DNA of 64,000 nucleotides from Ceriagrion tenellum (lineage: Eukaryota > Arthropoda > Insecta > Odonata > Coenagrionidae): assembly GCA_963169105.1 (NCBI GenBank), contig OY720641.1:78195496-78259495 (forward strand), given 5' to 3'. A program made the position numbers and the translations under genes. The notes beneath the pieces were generated by a model. It did not search any database. It was not told the DNA's origin and saw only the letters and a list, made by a program, of their open reading frames with translations. Below, piece by piece: positions 1 to 9,644 of this stretch (its first letter is position 1; the number at the start of each line of letters is the position of its first letter).

Positions 1-1960
1 GATTCGGGTGGTCAGTTCGGGATATTATTGGAGAAGTCGTGATGCGGCGAGGAGCATTGTGGTGTACCTCAGCGGTCAAGGGCAAACGTAGCGAGAAGCC
101 ATCTCGCAATGGAATGGAGGGAGGCTCTCATTTGCTTAAGTCGGATACCCTAGCAGTTGCCTCTCGTACTCATAACCGTCTTCACTCATGGCAAATTCAC
201 CCTACTACTGCTGCCACCACGGAGATGGTCTGCAGTTTACCTGCACGCTTTAGAGAGTGATATACCAGAAGTGAATTGATTGAGTGACAAGATAATGGTT
301 ACTGAAATTCACATAAAGAGTATTCTCTATTTGCTGACCAAAAATGTTGTTTTATTTTGGATGGTTACTTCAAGAAGATACCGTATTATATCGTCTGAAA
401 AAATATTCACGTTCTGTAGAGCTGCATTTATAAAAGCGCTCAGTTATGTAAAACTCAAATAATTGCACGGAAAATGATCACTTAGTTAGAGGACTAATTC
501 GATTAAAAATTTGTATGGATAGTTGGCTCGCACAAGTTCAGACAAGTTTATTTTAAAACCCTTATTAAATGGTAATTTTATGCTTGCATAACTCAAATAG
601 TTACATCCTATTATTATAATTTTAACCGGAAAACGTCCAACATACATTTCAATTTTTTCGCTGAAGTGCAATGCTGCGTATGAATCGCATTCGCATATTT
701 TATCATCTTTCCATAACAACTGACTTTTAAAGAAATTAGACCATCCATGTTATTGAGAACTTAAGAAGTTTTAATCAATAGACCTCAACTGTAATTTATC
801 TTGATGTCATGAAGGATTTAAGTAATAAGAAACTCAGAATAAATGCATGAAAGTCATGTCTAAGAGCATATAGTGAAGTTTAATGAAATCATTTCAGTGG
901 GTGAGCTGCAGATTTATATTTTCGATATAAACTAAGGAAGCATTCTAGCATCTCCATTATTACCAAAAATAGTACATTATGATGTTACCTAGGGAATTTT
1001 AAGGCACCATTTTGCTGTTGCTAATTTAAAAAAATCACTGGGTCAGACACAAACTCCTTACAGCAATCAACCGGAAATCTTTTTGGTACATTATGAGGTC
1101 AAATTCAGTCAAAAATGCATTTTATTTTTGTAATTTACAATTGACGCTGATATGAATAATCCAAGGACAGAAACATTTTTAATTTTAAGGCACTACTTGA
1201 AGAAGTTCTTCCTCTTGGCTGGATGAGTATTGTCTTGTAAGAATCCCATGAGTATTGGAGAACTTCACGGCCCCACCTCCCCTCTCCCTTACCCTTGGGC
1301 TTAAACGCCTTTGGAAGAGGAAAGAGAAGGGGGGGAGTACATATACCCACGGCTGGAAATTTTCTTCGGCCGTTATCGTCCCTATCTCGCGGCGAATATA
1401 TCTGCAGTTCGAATGGTACAGAATCCGACGCACTCGCACAATGGCTTGTGATAAAAAAACATTACAATTTTTCTTCTGTTGGGATAGATAGTGACTTTAT
1501 TCAGTTGAGAAAGACTTCTATGTTCCTCGCGGATGTGGTCGGATAACGGCGTACTTCTAGCATGCATAAACCTCCAGGCCGGTTTTATCCCTATCCCTGC
1601 CTCCTTCACTTTAAAAACGCTGAAATCGTCTACTAAAATACGCCAGTTTTTTTGGGTTTTTGGTACTGATGTTACAGTATTCTCCTTCCATTTCTTACTG
1701 CATTATCTTCCCAAACGGCGAAAAGTTTTCCACTTTCGACATTTTATAAATTTATATGTAAGGTGAATTGTTAAAAAATGTATTTTATGAATTTGATAGT
1801 GTCAGACTTGGCTTAATGAAAGTGACTACTATCCATTTGAAAAATATAACTTCGCACTTTTCTACGCTTATCAACAACTGCAACTGGTTTCAACCGTTGC
1901 TAATGGATCTACAGACAAATTTGAAAATTATTTCTTCACAGGAATTTCTCTTAGTTTAAT
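1..1960. other. No recognisable feature
   Basis: AT-rich sequence with only short overlapping open frames on both strands. No transposon protein, tRNA-like box, long inverted repeat or convincing splice-bounded exon was recognised. A slightly GC-richer stretch near 1260-1400 has open frames on both strands, which argues against coding. Confidence 0.5.
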
Positions 1961-1968
1961 TTTTATAA

Positions 1969-2013
1969 GGTACGACGTTTCTACGAACGACTCGTCCATC
2001 ATCATCAGGGTAT
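1969..2013 (-). ncRNA. Hammerhead-like ribozyme motif (HHR-1)
   Basis: Read on the minus strand: ATACC, then CTGATGA, a variable hairpin containing ACGA/TCGT, then GAAAC followed by GTC and GTACC. CTGATGA and GAAAC are the two invariant blocks of the hammerhead core, and GTC is the commonest cleavage triplet. The flanks AUAC and GUAC can form most of a short helix I. Helix II is imperfect, with extra TGA bases next to the core and a mispaired base beside GAAAC, so the motif is probably decayed. Such motifs with minimal helix III are known from the terminal repeats of Penelope-like elements. No flanking protein was seen. Confidence 0.5.
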
Positions 2014-2019
2014 TTATTA

Positions 2020-3015
2020 TTATTTCAACGAAAAAGTAGGCCATTAGGTGGTAACATTAAAAACAGCCGAGTAAAATAATAAACCTTGGAACCATAGACT
2101 TCTTTGGCCTATTTTTAAAAATACATAAAATTTTTGGGAAGGGCTCAAATGTTTTTGCCGGTAGGTCGTTCCAGTCTCATATGGTCCTATTTAGCTCAAA
2201 GAATTTTAAATAGGGGTGTACAGAGAAATTTTAGCGAAGGTATGGTGGTTGGAACAAGCATAAAAATTTACCGAAAAATACCTTGTCAATTGGAAGCCAG
2301 ACGCTGTTGTTAATACAGTGTAGCGAAGTTCAAAGGTTTATTACTAAAATGGAATATTATTCTGTAAGAAATTACAGGTATCGAGAGAAACTAATGCGCT
2401 TACTGCTTGTAAAACGTTTATAAAATGCTGACCAGCTTATGAGTCATCGGTGAACTAGGTACTACATTCGTTGACTGAAATGCGTTTGTCTTTGAATATT
2501 GAACTTAACGTCGGAATTGACAGAATACTCTAGCCGAGTGAATTAATCGGTTAAATATGCATATCTCAAAGTTCATCTTCTGCACTAGTCAATTTTTTAC
2601 AGCTCAGGCTCTAGCCCTGCAGCCCTCGTCATCAATTCCGGTCTACTTCGGTTGGGACGTCCCATTCCTGTGTCTGCTTAATAATGTATTGAAAAATGTC
2701 GGGAGCAACGCGGGGTCACACGCTCTGTTCCTTTTCTTCCCTGTATTCTAACTATCAGAAATGGTCTCTCCGTTTATCATATACTGATTAGTGCTTTTCT
2801 TCTGCCCTGGTTCGTAGTCTTCAAACTACGACAAATTGTTTGAGGAAGCCTTAGAAATACATTTTCAGCCCAATAACTTAAATCGGTATTCGGGGTACTC
2901 GATAAATCAAGGGTGGAAACCGTTAATTTCAAAAATAATAACGGAAAGAAGAAACAACAATCCTTAGTCAGATGCAACCGTCCAAGACCCTATATAAGGG
3001 AGAACGCAGGCGGCC
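2020..3015. other. No recognisable feature
   Basis: AT-rich, short random open frames only. The end of the stretch (2960-3020) may be the upstream part of the terminal-repeat fragment that carries HHR-2. Confidence 0.45.
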
Positions 3016-3023
3016 CGGGCATC

Positions 3024-3075
3024 ATTACCCTGATGAAGATAGAAGTGTTATCCATCGAAACGTTGGCAGCAGCCA
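3024..3075 (+). ncRNA. Hammerhead-like ribozyme motif (HHR-2)
   Basis: CTGATGA at 3030-3036, one A, a hairpin whose outer bases GAT/ATC abut GAAAC at 3057-3061, then GTT and GG. Helix II carries mismatches. Upstream ACC can pair with GG for two base pairs only. The segment continues with a stretch (about 3085-3122) including AACCCGGTGTGAATCCCGAG whose equivalent is found after HHR-3, so both belong to one repeat family. I infer a Penelope-type terminal repeat fragment; no coding part is attached. Confidence 0.45.
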
Positions 3076-3175
3076 AAAATTTAACCCGGTGTGAATCCCG
3101 AGGAAATTTCACACAAATCGTTTGAGTTTTATTTGAAGCGCTATTTAGCTTAAACTAACTGAAGGTTCTTGGACT

Positions 3176-3420
3176 ATGAACTTATTCCTGGGTCTTCCGC
3201 TGGGGACTATTCCCTCTACTTTCCCTTCAATTATGTTCCTCAATGGATTTGTGAGGAACAAAGTTGAAAGTACAATAGAGGAAAAAGTCCCCAGAAGATT
3301 GCCCAGGAATAAGTTCATCGATTATGTAAAGACTACGTAGGAAGAAATACCAGGAGGTAAACTAGCCTTAGATGGGGAAGGGTTGAGGGCTGCAGTCAAC
3401 TAATCTTAGGATTGAGTAAC
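3176..3420 (+). mobile_element. RTE-type LINE C-terminus with inverted self-duplication
   Basis: From about 3255 the plus strand encodes the end of an RTE-type reverse transcriptase: EEKVPRRLPRNKFIDYVK, then RKRYQEV and, after a stop, the remains of the RALDREGWRAAVNQS tail preserved better at 55518-55635. The bases 3176-3243 are an inverted copy of 3255-3320, leaving a loop of about 11 bases. The protein is broken by stops and only the last 60 or so codons remain. Elements of this clade encode an apurinic-type endonuclease plus reverse transcriptase in the nucleus; this piece is non-functional. Confidence 0.7.
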
Positions 3421-3544
3421 CAATAAAAATATCTGAAGGTGTTACAACTAATTCTTTCCCGGCGAGTACTGAATACGAGCTTTTCTATGGTTACAAACCG
3501 GGTCAGTTCTTCTATGTTATCCAAAGATTTCATTTCGATGGGCG

Positions 3545-3640
3545 CAGAGCATCATTACCTCCAAGCTTTGTGACGAAGATGGTCCATCCCATCGAAACAT
3601 CGGATGAAATGGACGGAATAACCTAGTGTGTAACCCGAGA
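3545..3640 (+). ncRNA. Degenerate hammerhead-like motif (HHR-3)
   Basis: Shares GCATCATTACC upstream, GACGAAGATGG, CCATCGAAAC (GAAAC at 3594-3598) and a downstream GTGTAACCCGAG stretch with HHR-2, so it is a paralogous copy. The CTGATGA block has become GTGACGA, hence no active ribozyme is expected. Confidence 0.35.
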
Positions 3641-3644
3641 GAAC

Positions 3645-4382
3645 TTGAAATTTACCGGAGGGTGGTTGCAACATAGAATGACAGGGGTAATTTTGTTGTA
3701 TTCTGATGGCTCATTGAAAAGTGTGTGCTGTTTGATCACATCTTTCAGATGTATTTCACAGCGAAATCACCTTAAGCATAGGTATTACCTAATGTCGAAT
3801 CTTCCTACAATTCCATCACTCGGAATCGGTCTGAAAACATGGACATTGCTATAAGATCCTGGCAAAATAAGTGAAGGTTGTGTGCTATCTCCGTCAATCA
3901 CCGACGAAGTAAGCACGTAAGCGTTGTATGCATTTAAGCTAGTTTGAGCGAAATATCATTTCACCTAGAAATCAACCAAGTTGGTCTCATTTTAATGAAA
4001 AATACCACATGCTTCCGAAGGTATAAAAATATGTACCCCTTACCGCAGTACTTTTCGAGATATTTGACGAAAAATTCCACTCATTTTACATGGAAAATGG
4101 TACGTGTATGCACTACAGAGAGACATTATTTAAAAAATATGGAATTTGTAACACCTAGACTTCGTCAAAAAACTAACAGTGTGTTGGTAATATGTTTTCT
4201 CCAATATTTTTGAAAATAGTTCATATTGCCACCACCGAAATTTTTTCAAGATCACCAGGAACCTACCGTTGTGAAGGGGTTTTATACGTATCGCGGGAAA
4301 AAATGAGTCAAATAAAAGAATTATGTGGCTATTTTTATTTGATTACTTAGAATTTCAGTCACTTTAAGTATACTATTACACA
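3645..4382. other. No recognisable feature
   Basis: AT-rich unique-looking sequence with short open frames, ending at the TTAA that borders the MITE. Confidence 0.45.
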
Positions 4383-4406
4383 TTAACCATTTGAGTGATA
4401 TCACTC

Positions 4407-4456
4407 AGCGTAAAGACAACCATGACGTGATATCACGTCATGGTTGTCTTTACGCT
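4407..4456. repeat. Perfect 50-nt palindrome within the MITE
   Basis: The left 25 bases AGCGTAAAGACAACCATGAC plus GTGAT are followed at once by their exact reverse complement. A second, shorter TGACGTGATATCACGTCA palindrome follows at about 4463-4481 and another sits in the right half at about 5360-5379. Confidence 0.9.
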
Positions 4457-4565
4457 TGCACTGATGACGTGATATCACGTCATGGGTATCGTGAATGTTC
4501 CACCTTTCACTAGGGGGCCTAGTGAAAGCTGGAACACTCACGGTACCTTTGACGTGACATAGAGA

Positions 4566-4650
4566 GACGTTAGAGATGAGTTTGGCCCGGTTGGTAGCGC
4601 GCTAGCCTCCGGCATCCGGGTTCGCTGGTTCAATCCCAAGTACGATGACA
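4566..4650 (+). repeat. tRNA-like SINE head
   Basis: TGGCCCGGTTGGTAGCGCGC resembles a pol III A box and GGTTCAATCCC a B box. There is no foldable complete tRNA with anticodon arm and CCA-proximal stem, so I read it as a tRNA-derived head. It ends in GATGACA plus an oligo-T tract and directly abuts the CR1 piece. Confidence 0.5.
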
Positions 4651-4658
4651 TTTTTTTT

Positions 4659-5245
4659 GCCGCTAGTATATGGGATCCGTACGAGGAAGGTATGATAAAA
4701 GAATTAGAGCGTGTGCAAAGGAGATCCGCTGGGTTTTTTAAAGGCCGTTATGATAATTGTATAAGTGTTACGAGTTTAATAGAAGGACTAGGATGGGAAT
4801 CACTATCAGAACGCAGGTTAAAATATAGGTTAAACCTTTTAAGTAAGTTCGAAACTAATTTGTTCACAGATGACGTTAGATATATATTTAAAACCCCTGC
4901 GTATTATGCTAGGTTTGATCATATTAACAAGATTAGAGATATAGATTGTCGTACCGATAGATTTAAAATGTAATTTTTTTCCCGCGTACCATAAGAGAGG
5001 AGAATAGGCAGCATAGCAAAGGGATAGGTAGGTGAAATATAGTTAGAGTAGTCTGTAGTGCATGATGCATGTAATAACAACCAATAATCCCTTTCTTATT
5101 ATGTAGATACTAACCATGTGACCCTATTATCTAGCATTTCTCCCTTAAATATCGTAGTTGCATGTCAATAGTGCATGATTGGTGATCTTCACCCCCTGCC
5201 ACACACCCTCATGGTGGCTCGCAGGGTATTACGTAGATGTAGATA
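4659..5245 (+). mobile_element. 5'-truncated CR1-type LINE (copy 1 of family f1)
   Basis: From about 4664 the plus strand encodes the thumb/C-terminal part of a CR1/L2-group reverse transcriptase: DPYEEG, KELERVQRRSAGFFKGRYDN, GWESLSERRLKYRLNLLSK, ending at RTDRFKM (stop 4974). A 3' untranslated region of about 270 bases follows, ending CCCTGCCACACACCCTCATG, GGCTCGCAGGGTATTACG and the short tail TAGATGTAGAT. The same protein and tail occur on the minus strand at 46203-47210 with strong similarity. All catalytic motifs are missing, so the copy is dead. It sits inside the piggyBac-like MITE and so is younger than it. Confidence 0.8.
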
Positions 5246-5639
5246 TAACGTCATCAGATTTCACTAGAGTGCCCAGTGAAAGTTTTCTAGTGAAAGCTGG
5301 AACACTTACGGTACCCATGACGTGATATTACGTCATCAGAACCAGCGTAAAGACAACTATGACGTGATATCACGTCATGCCGCTCTCAAAGGGTTAAAAA
5401 TGTAATAGTTTATTCATGATTGCTACAGCTGCAGAAATTAAGACGTATAATTCGAAAATGGTCTCAATTATCACCAGGGTTCTATTTCGCTCAAACTACC
5501 TTCAAAAGCCTGTCTCTCTTATTTCCTCGCCCGCTTACTCAGCCCCGCCGTCCCTGTTGAATTTTTCCATTCGCCTCCTCTTCCCCAACTCTTACCATTC
5601 CCCATCGCCACTTCCAAAATACAAATCCTTTCCCTTAAT

Positions 5640-6000
5640 GGATCGATGGCTTTAGATTTATCGCGGAGAGGGGTCGTGGATGGTAGGGGGAGGGAGGGAA
5701 CGCGTGACGTGCGTGTAAATTGCGTGCGAGGGCCGGTAGGTGGCGCCCCGCGCGGCGGCGAGAGGCCTTTTGATTGGTCCCCCGGGGCAATGGCCAGCTT
5801 AACGGCGGAGGCCTGTCGGTTTGCGTGGGTGTGCGTTGGCAGGAAGAGGAGAGGAGGGTTTGGGGGGGGAGTGGTCGACGGGAGTTTGAAGGAAGTTGGT
5901 AAGAGGAGGGGGGTGTGTGTGTTACTCGCCGCTTCTCAGGTTGTTTGTAGGCAAAGGGTCTGGGGCTCGAGGAGAACCGTGACTTGAGACCATAATCTGC
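5640..6000. other. CpG-rich patch, possible promoter
   Basis: Locally rich in CG dinucleotides (for example GGCGCCCCGCGCGGCGGCGA near 5741-5760) in an otherwise AT-rich region, with an inverted CCAAT box (GATTGG) at about 5771-5776. A plus-strand open frame of 113 codons spans the patch but its composition is what GC-rich DNA gives by chance and I recognise no protein. It could be a promoter, an untranslated exon or a GC-rich repeat. Confidence 0.3.
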
Positions 6001-8095
6001 AGGATATGCGGACGGCGGAGTCTGGTTTGGTAAGGGGAGCTTGAAGGAAGAGAGAGAGAGCGGGAATGTATCGTTTTTATATACGTCTCGAAGTGTTTTG
6101 GAATGAATGGCGGGGGCTGTTTGAGGGGTTCGAAGAGATTGCGTCCAATTGTTTCGCCTTAAAGGACGTGTGCCTTTATTTATTTATTTTTATTTCTCCG
6201 GGCCTCCGGTGGGTAAAGATTGATTGGGTGCCACCTGGTGGGTCGAGAGGCTTTATATGTGCCAACGGTAGATTTTTTCGGCGAGAACATATGGACTATG
6301 TTTCGCTCATTTACTAAAAATATATTTACTACCCCTTTATACCATAAATTCCAACAAAAATTTAAAAAATGGTACCTCGGCTGGCCTCAAAGGCATTTGC
6401 CGGTATATACGATCAGATTAAGAAAAATAGTTTCAGCAGCTACAATTTCAACTCTTACTTGCATTGGCTCGTTGCCAAAATATTATTTAACTTCATCAAA
6501 ATATCATATCTTTCATCTAATCACATCAAAATGTTATAATAACTTCAATCCTAAATGATATCGGTAAATATTCGCAGTCCGTTGAATTAAGGCACTCCAA
6601 GATTAATTCGAAAATAATTCCGATCTCATTACTAATTATCAAAAATATATATTTAAAATTTATGTAGGTATTGTAGTTGTGGAGATACGAGTAAATTGAT
6701 GATTCAACCTGCATATCCTCAGGCTTTATCATAATGAGCAAGTTACTAGGAATTTTGGATTGAGTGGTAAATTGATGAGGCTTATGATGGTGGAAACAGA
6801 TGGGCGTGGTTGTGCAGAAAGTTTAAAAAAATAGTTACTTCCTGATTACGGAGTTAATACAGGTTCTTGGAATTTGAAGAAACCATGGCGTTATGGTTGG
6901 GGCTGAGTTACAGCATTTTCAGCCGTTGTATGAAATATAGGTCGCATTATTTATATTAAAACGAGACCGCCTTGTAAAATGTCTGGTTAAGAATAAACGA
7001 GAATAGTTTTAACTGATTGATGCTCTTGACAATATATTTTTGCGCTCAGATTATTGAATAGTAATGATTTTTGGTGGCTCAAATTATCACGAGCAAGTGC
7101 CTTTTTAGCGAATGTCTCCATATTTCTCAAGTGCCATTGGCGTCGTTATCTTATCGTCGTGACCAATATAGCGTAAGAGAGCCCCAGTTTACGTCCAAAA
7201 ACCCGGAAGAGTTGCATTGTTTGGATTAAACTTGGGCATTTATAGTCAGTACTTAGGAAGGAGAATAACTCAGATGCGTACTTATTGATTGAAAACGGTT
7301 GCTTCTCTGCTGACGCACACTTCCTGCTCTGAGAGATACCTGATGGCGCGTTGGCTTTGAAGCGGGCCTTTGAGCATCAATAAATAAAAACTGTGCCGCG
7401 CCAACAGTGCTTGACATTAAATATGCATTAAGCCGTTCCACATCGTTGATTCCGGAAGGTCGTAGAAACAGACGAAGCGTTTACAAAACGGTTGGAAGTG
7501 ATGACCGAAAGCCCTTGAGACGTCAGGTTGCCTATGGAGCTCAACTAACGGTTAAGAGAATAAGTGAAAACTTGGGGATCATAACATCTAAATTTGGAAA
7601 AGGACCTGAAATATAATCAGAGTAAAGCGGAAAAACGTTTGAGAAAGGGTAGATTTGAGGTGAAAAGTTCGACTATCGGGAGCCCTAGGAATAGTGCAGA
7701 AAAAGTGATTGAATAATATTAATTGGGTGATGGAGTGATTTAGACATTGATTTTGGAACGATCAATTTGCCAAATGAAGTTTTCCAGTTAGGTTTGTTCA
7801 AAACTACTTCCGATTATGTAACATTCACTTCGTCAGGCGTGTTACCAAGCCGGTTGTTATCACATTGTGCATACAATGGGCTGTATGAATTTGCGTACAA
7901 TTAGACCTGTAGATACAGATCAGTTACGAAACCAGTCATTTTAAATACATCTGTCTTGTGTGGCAAAGTGATCTATTTAGCGACAAATGAAGAAATTATT
8001 CTATTGAGTAGGGGTCTAAGACATTTTCTTTGAATATAATGGGTGTAATACTGATTTCTGCCACGTATGCTGTTGATTGCCGACGACACTTTCGT
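6001..8095. other. No recognisable feature
   Basis: Starts with a short GA repeat (about 6049-6060), then AT-rich sequence with short open frames. The 69-codon frame at 7407-7616 is not recognised and has no splice or domain support. Confidence 0.45.
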
Positions 8096-8175
8096 TAGTG
8101 TTGCAGCTGGCCCCTAATGGTAAGTGTGATGGTATGGCCGAAGAGCCCAGGTTTGAATCCTGGCAGTTTTTGAAC
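8096..8175 (+). repeat. tRNA-like SINE head
   Basis: TGGCCCCTAATGG (A-box-like) and GGTTTGAATCC (B-box-like) spaced about 45 bases apart, followed by an oligo-T run. No SINE body that I can match to the other families follows. Confidence 0.4.
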
Positions 8176-8249
8176 ATATTTTTCAATAGATTCCTGACCG
8201 CTTCTTGAATATTATACTGCGAAAAATTCAAGTGAATTTCAATGTCTTT

Positions 8250-8978
8250 CGGGTGGAAATTTACTTTACTAACGAGAACAAACTACGGTAGATCAGATCA
8301 TGAGGATGAAATGAGGGGAATAGATAGTAGAACAGAAAGGTTTTAAATGTCCTTTTTCCTGCATTCGATAAGAGACCATAATGGCTGTGTTTAGACTTTA
8401 ATGTAGGTCAGTTGCCAGGTAGTGTAGCTGATTTATTCATATGCCCTCTAATGTATCTTTCTAAATCTCTGAATGTCTCTTGTGCCACATTTTCATAATT
8501 ACATTATAGGTCATGTTAGTAGTTTTTGTGGGAATCGGGTTGGTGTGGTGGCTAGAGTACTGGCTAACCATACCGGCGGCCAGGGTTCAAATCTCTGCAG
8601 AGGAGGATGTTTTTCAGAGGAAACCCGATCCCTACTTGAGTGTCTTGTGGAGGGCACTTAAAGTAGAGTACTCCGTCTGTCGGATAAGAAGTTAAGCCGT
8701 GGTCCCCTTGGCGCCTTTCTTTAAGAGCAGGATAATGCCGACGCCGGGTTTCTATCCACCATTCCTCCCTTCCCGATCCCCTATGGCGCAAATGACCTTA
8801 GCTGTCGGTCGCCTCCCCAAAATCCAAATCCTAGTAGCTTTTTTAGCATTTGTAGCTTACCAATAGTGTGGTACATGTTGGTGAAAGTTGATTTCTTTAC
8901 TCTAGTTCATGTTGGTGATAAGTCACCACCTGCCAATCATCATTGTGGTGGATTGCATGGTAATAAGTAGATGTAAAT
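8250..8978 (+). mobile_element. CR1-type LINE 3' end (family f3), interrupted by a SINE
   Basis: Near 8286-8375 the plus strand encodes GRSDHEDEMRGIDSRTERF, a stop, then MSFFLHSIRDHNG, aligning with FDHINKIREIDCRTDRFKM and SFFPRTIREN of the CR1 copy at 46.2-47.2 kb. The 3' untranslated region continues across the SINE at 8529-8831 and ends AAGTCACCACCTGCC and TAGATGTAAATG. A second copy of the same 3' region, without the SINE, lies at 40660-40875. Only the last 40 codons of the protein remain and they carry a stop. Confidence 0.7.
8529..8831 (+). repeat. tRNA-derived SINE, family A (copy A1)
   Basis: Head GGAATCGGGTTGGTGTGGTG with A-box-like TGGCTAGAGTACTGG and B-box-like GGTTCAAATCTC; body includes GAAACCCGATCCCTACTTGA, GCCGTGGTCCCCTTGGCGCC, AGGATAATGCCGACGCCGGG; tail CAAATGACCTTAGCTGTCGG and a terminal ATCCAAATCC repeat. 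About 300 bp, the same length as copy A2. Near-matching flanks TAGTAGTTTTT (from 8517) and TAGTAGCTTTT (from 8832) look like a decayed target-site duplication. It splits the CR1 f3 3' region. Confidence 0.8.
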
Positions 8979-8988
8979 GAACTTGAAT

Positions 8989-9640
8989 CCATGGTCGTCT
9001 TTCGGCGAAAGTAGGATAATGCCAATTCGGGATTTCTCTCCACCCTACCTCCATTTTCCAGAAAATATTTTCCTCACGGGTCTTTCCAACTGCCCTCAAT
9101 GACAAGGGGTTGACGAGGACTACTGAGAGGTGGGATGTACTCACACTTTGACCTGAATTGGTCCGTTTTGACCCTCCATGGGTCCGGTGATCCCCGCCTC
9201 GAGGACGTACTCCGGCATACCACACTGCGTCAACCCGTAAAGTGAGTCAGAGAGACACCTCATCCCAAATATTTGGGCAATGGGCTCTCTCGGTTCGCAG
9301 AGATGTGTGGTAGGTTTTTCGCGAAAGCGAAGCCGACGGTAACTCATCTCTGTTGTTTGGGGTAACCAAACTAATACGAGCACTTCGGGGAGGCGGAGGC
9401 CCAATAGAGGTCCTTTTGACCTCAATCGGCCTCATTGGTGTCGGCCTCGAAGGGGCTGCGGTTCCGCTAGCCTTCCCTACCCATCCCTTCCTTCCACCTC
9501 TTCCAAATCCCTGGGTATAAGCGAGAGCTTGCAAACCGGGGACGAAAGTTGTAATCCTTCGGCGAGGGCCGAAACGCCTTCCCTCAATGACACAAATGAC
9601 CTCAGCTGTCGGCCGTCCGTAACTAAATAACAAACCAACC
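8989..9640 (+). repeat. SINE family A fragment split by an insertion
   Basis: 8989-9104 matches the SINE A body (GTCTTTCGGCGAAAGTAGGA, GGATTTCTCTCCACC) and 9581-9640 matches its tail (AAATGACCTCAGCTGTCGG). The two halves are joined by the 12-bp repeat CCCTCAATGACA at 9093-9104 and 9581-9592, which would be one copy before the insertion. The tRNA-like head is missing. Confidence 0.6.
9105..9580. mobile_element. Unclassified 476-bp insertion with 12-bp target-site duplication
   Basis: Bounded by the direct repeat CCCTCAATGACA inside a SINE A. The inserted block is GC-richer than its surroundings. A minus-strand frame of 131 codons crosses it, but it runs on into the SINE on the far side and I recognise no domain. 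No terminal inverted repeat was seen, and no poly-A or simple tail is obvious, so neither a DNA transposon nor a LINE assignment is supported. The target duplication shows it moved as a unit. Confidence 0.55.
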
Positions 9641-9644
9641 AATT

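Larger units (their letters stand above)
4387..5393. mobile_element. piggyBac-like MITE, carrying internal insertions
   Basis: Flanked by TTAA on both sides (4383-4386 and 5394-5397). Left end CCATTTGAG and right end CTCAAAGGG are inverted copies differing at one base. Both halves share the motifs AGCGTAAAGACAAC, TGACGTGATATCACGTCA and TTTCACTAG/CTAGTGAAAGCTGGAACACT. TTAA targets with CCYTTTG-type termini are typical of piggyBac elements. No transposase is encoded, so this is a non-autonomous element. About 680 bp in the middle (about 4560-5245) is foreign: a tRNA-like segment followed by a CR1 fragment. Confidence 0.65.

Noticed and set aside
4450..4490. CTGATGA within TGCACTGATGACGTGAT as a hammerhead
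   Set aside because: No GAAAC follows; the bases belong to the TGACGTGATATCACGTCA palindrome of the MITE.
9247..9642. 131-codon minus-strand frame
   Set aside because: It crosses the junction between an insertion and a SINE, so it cannot be one native protein.
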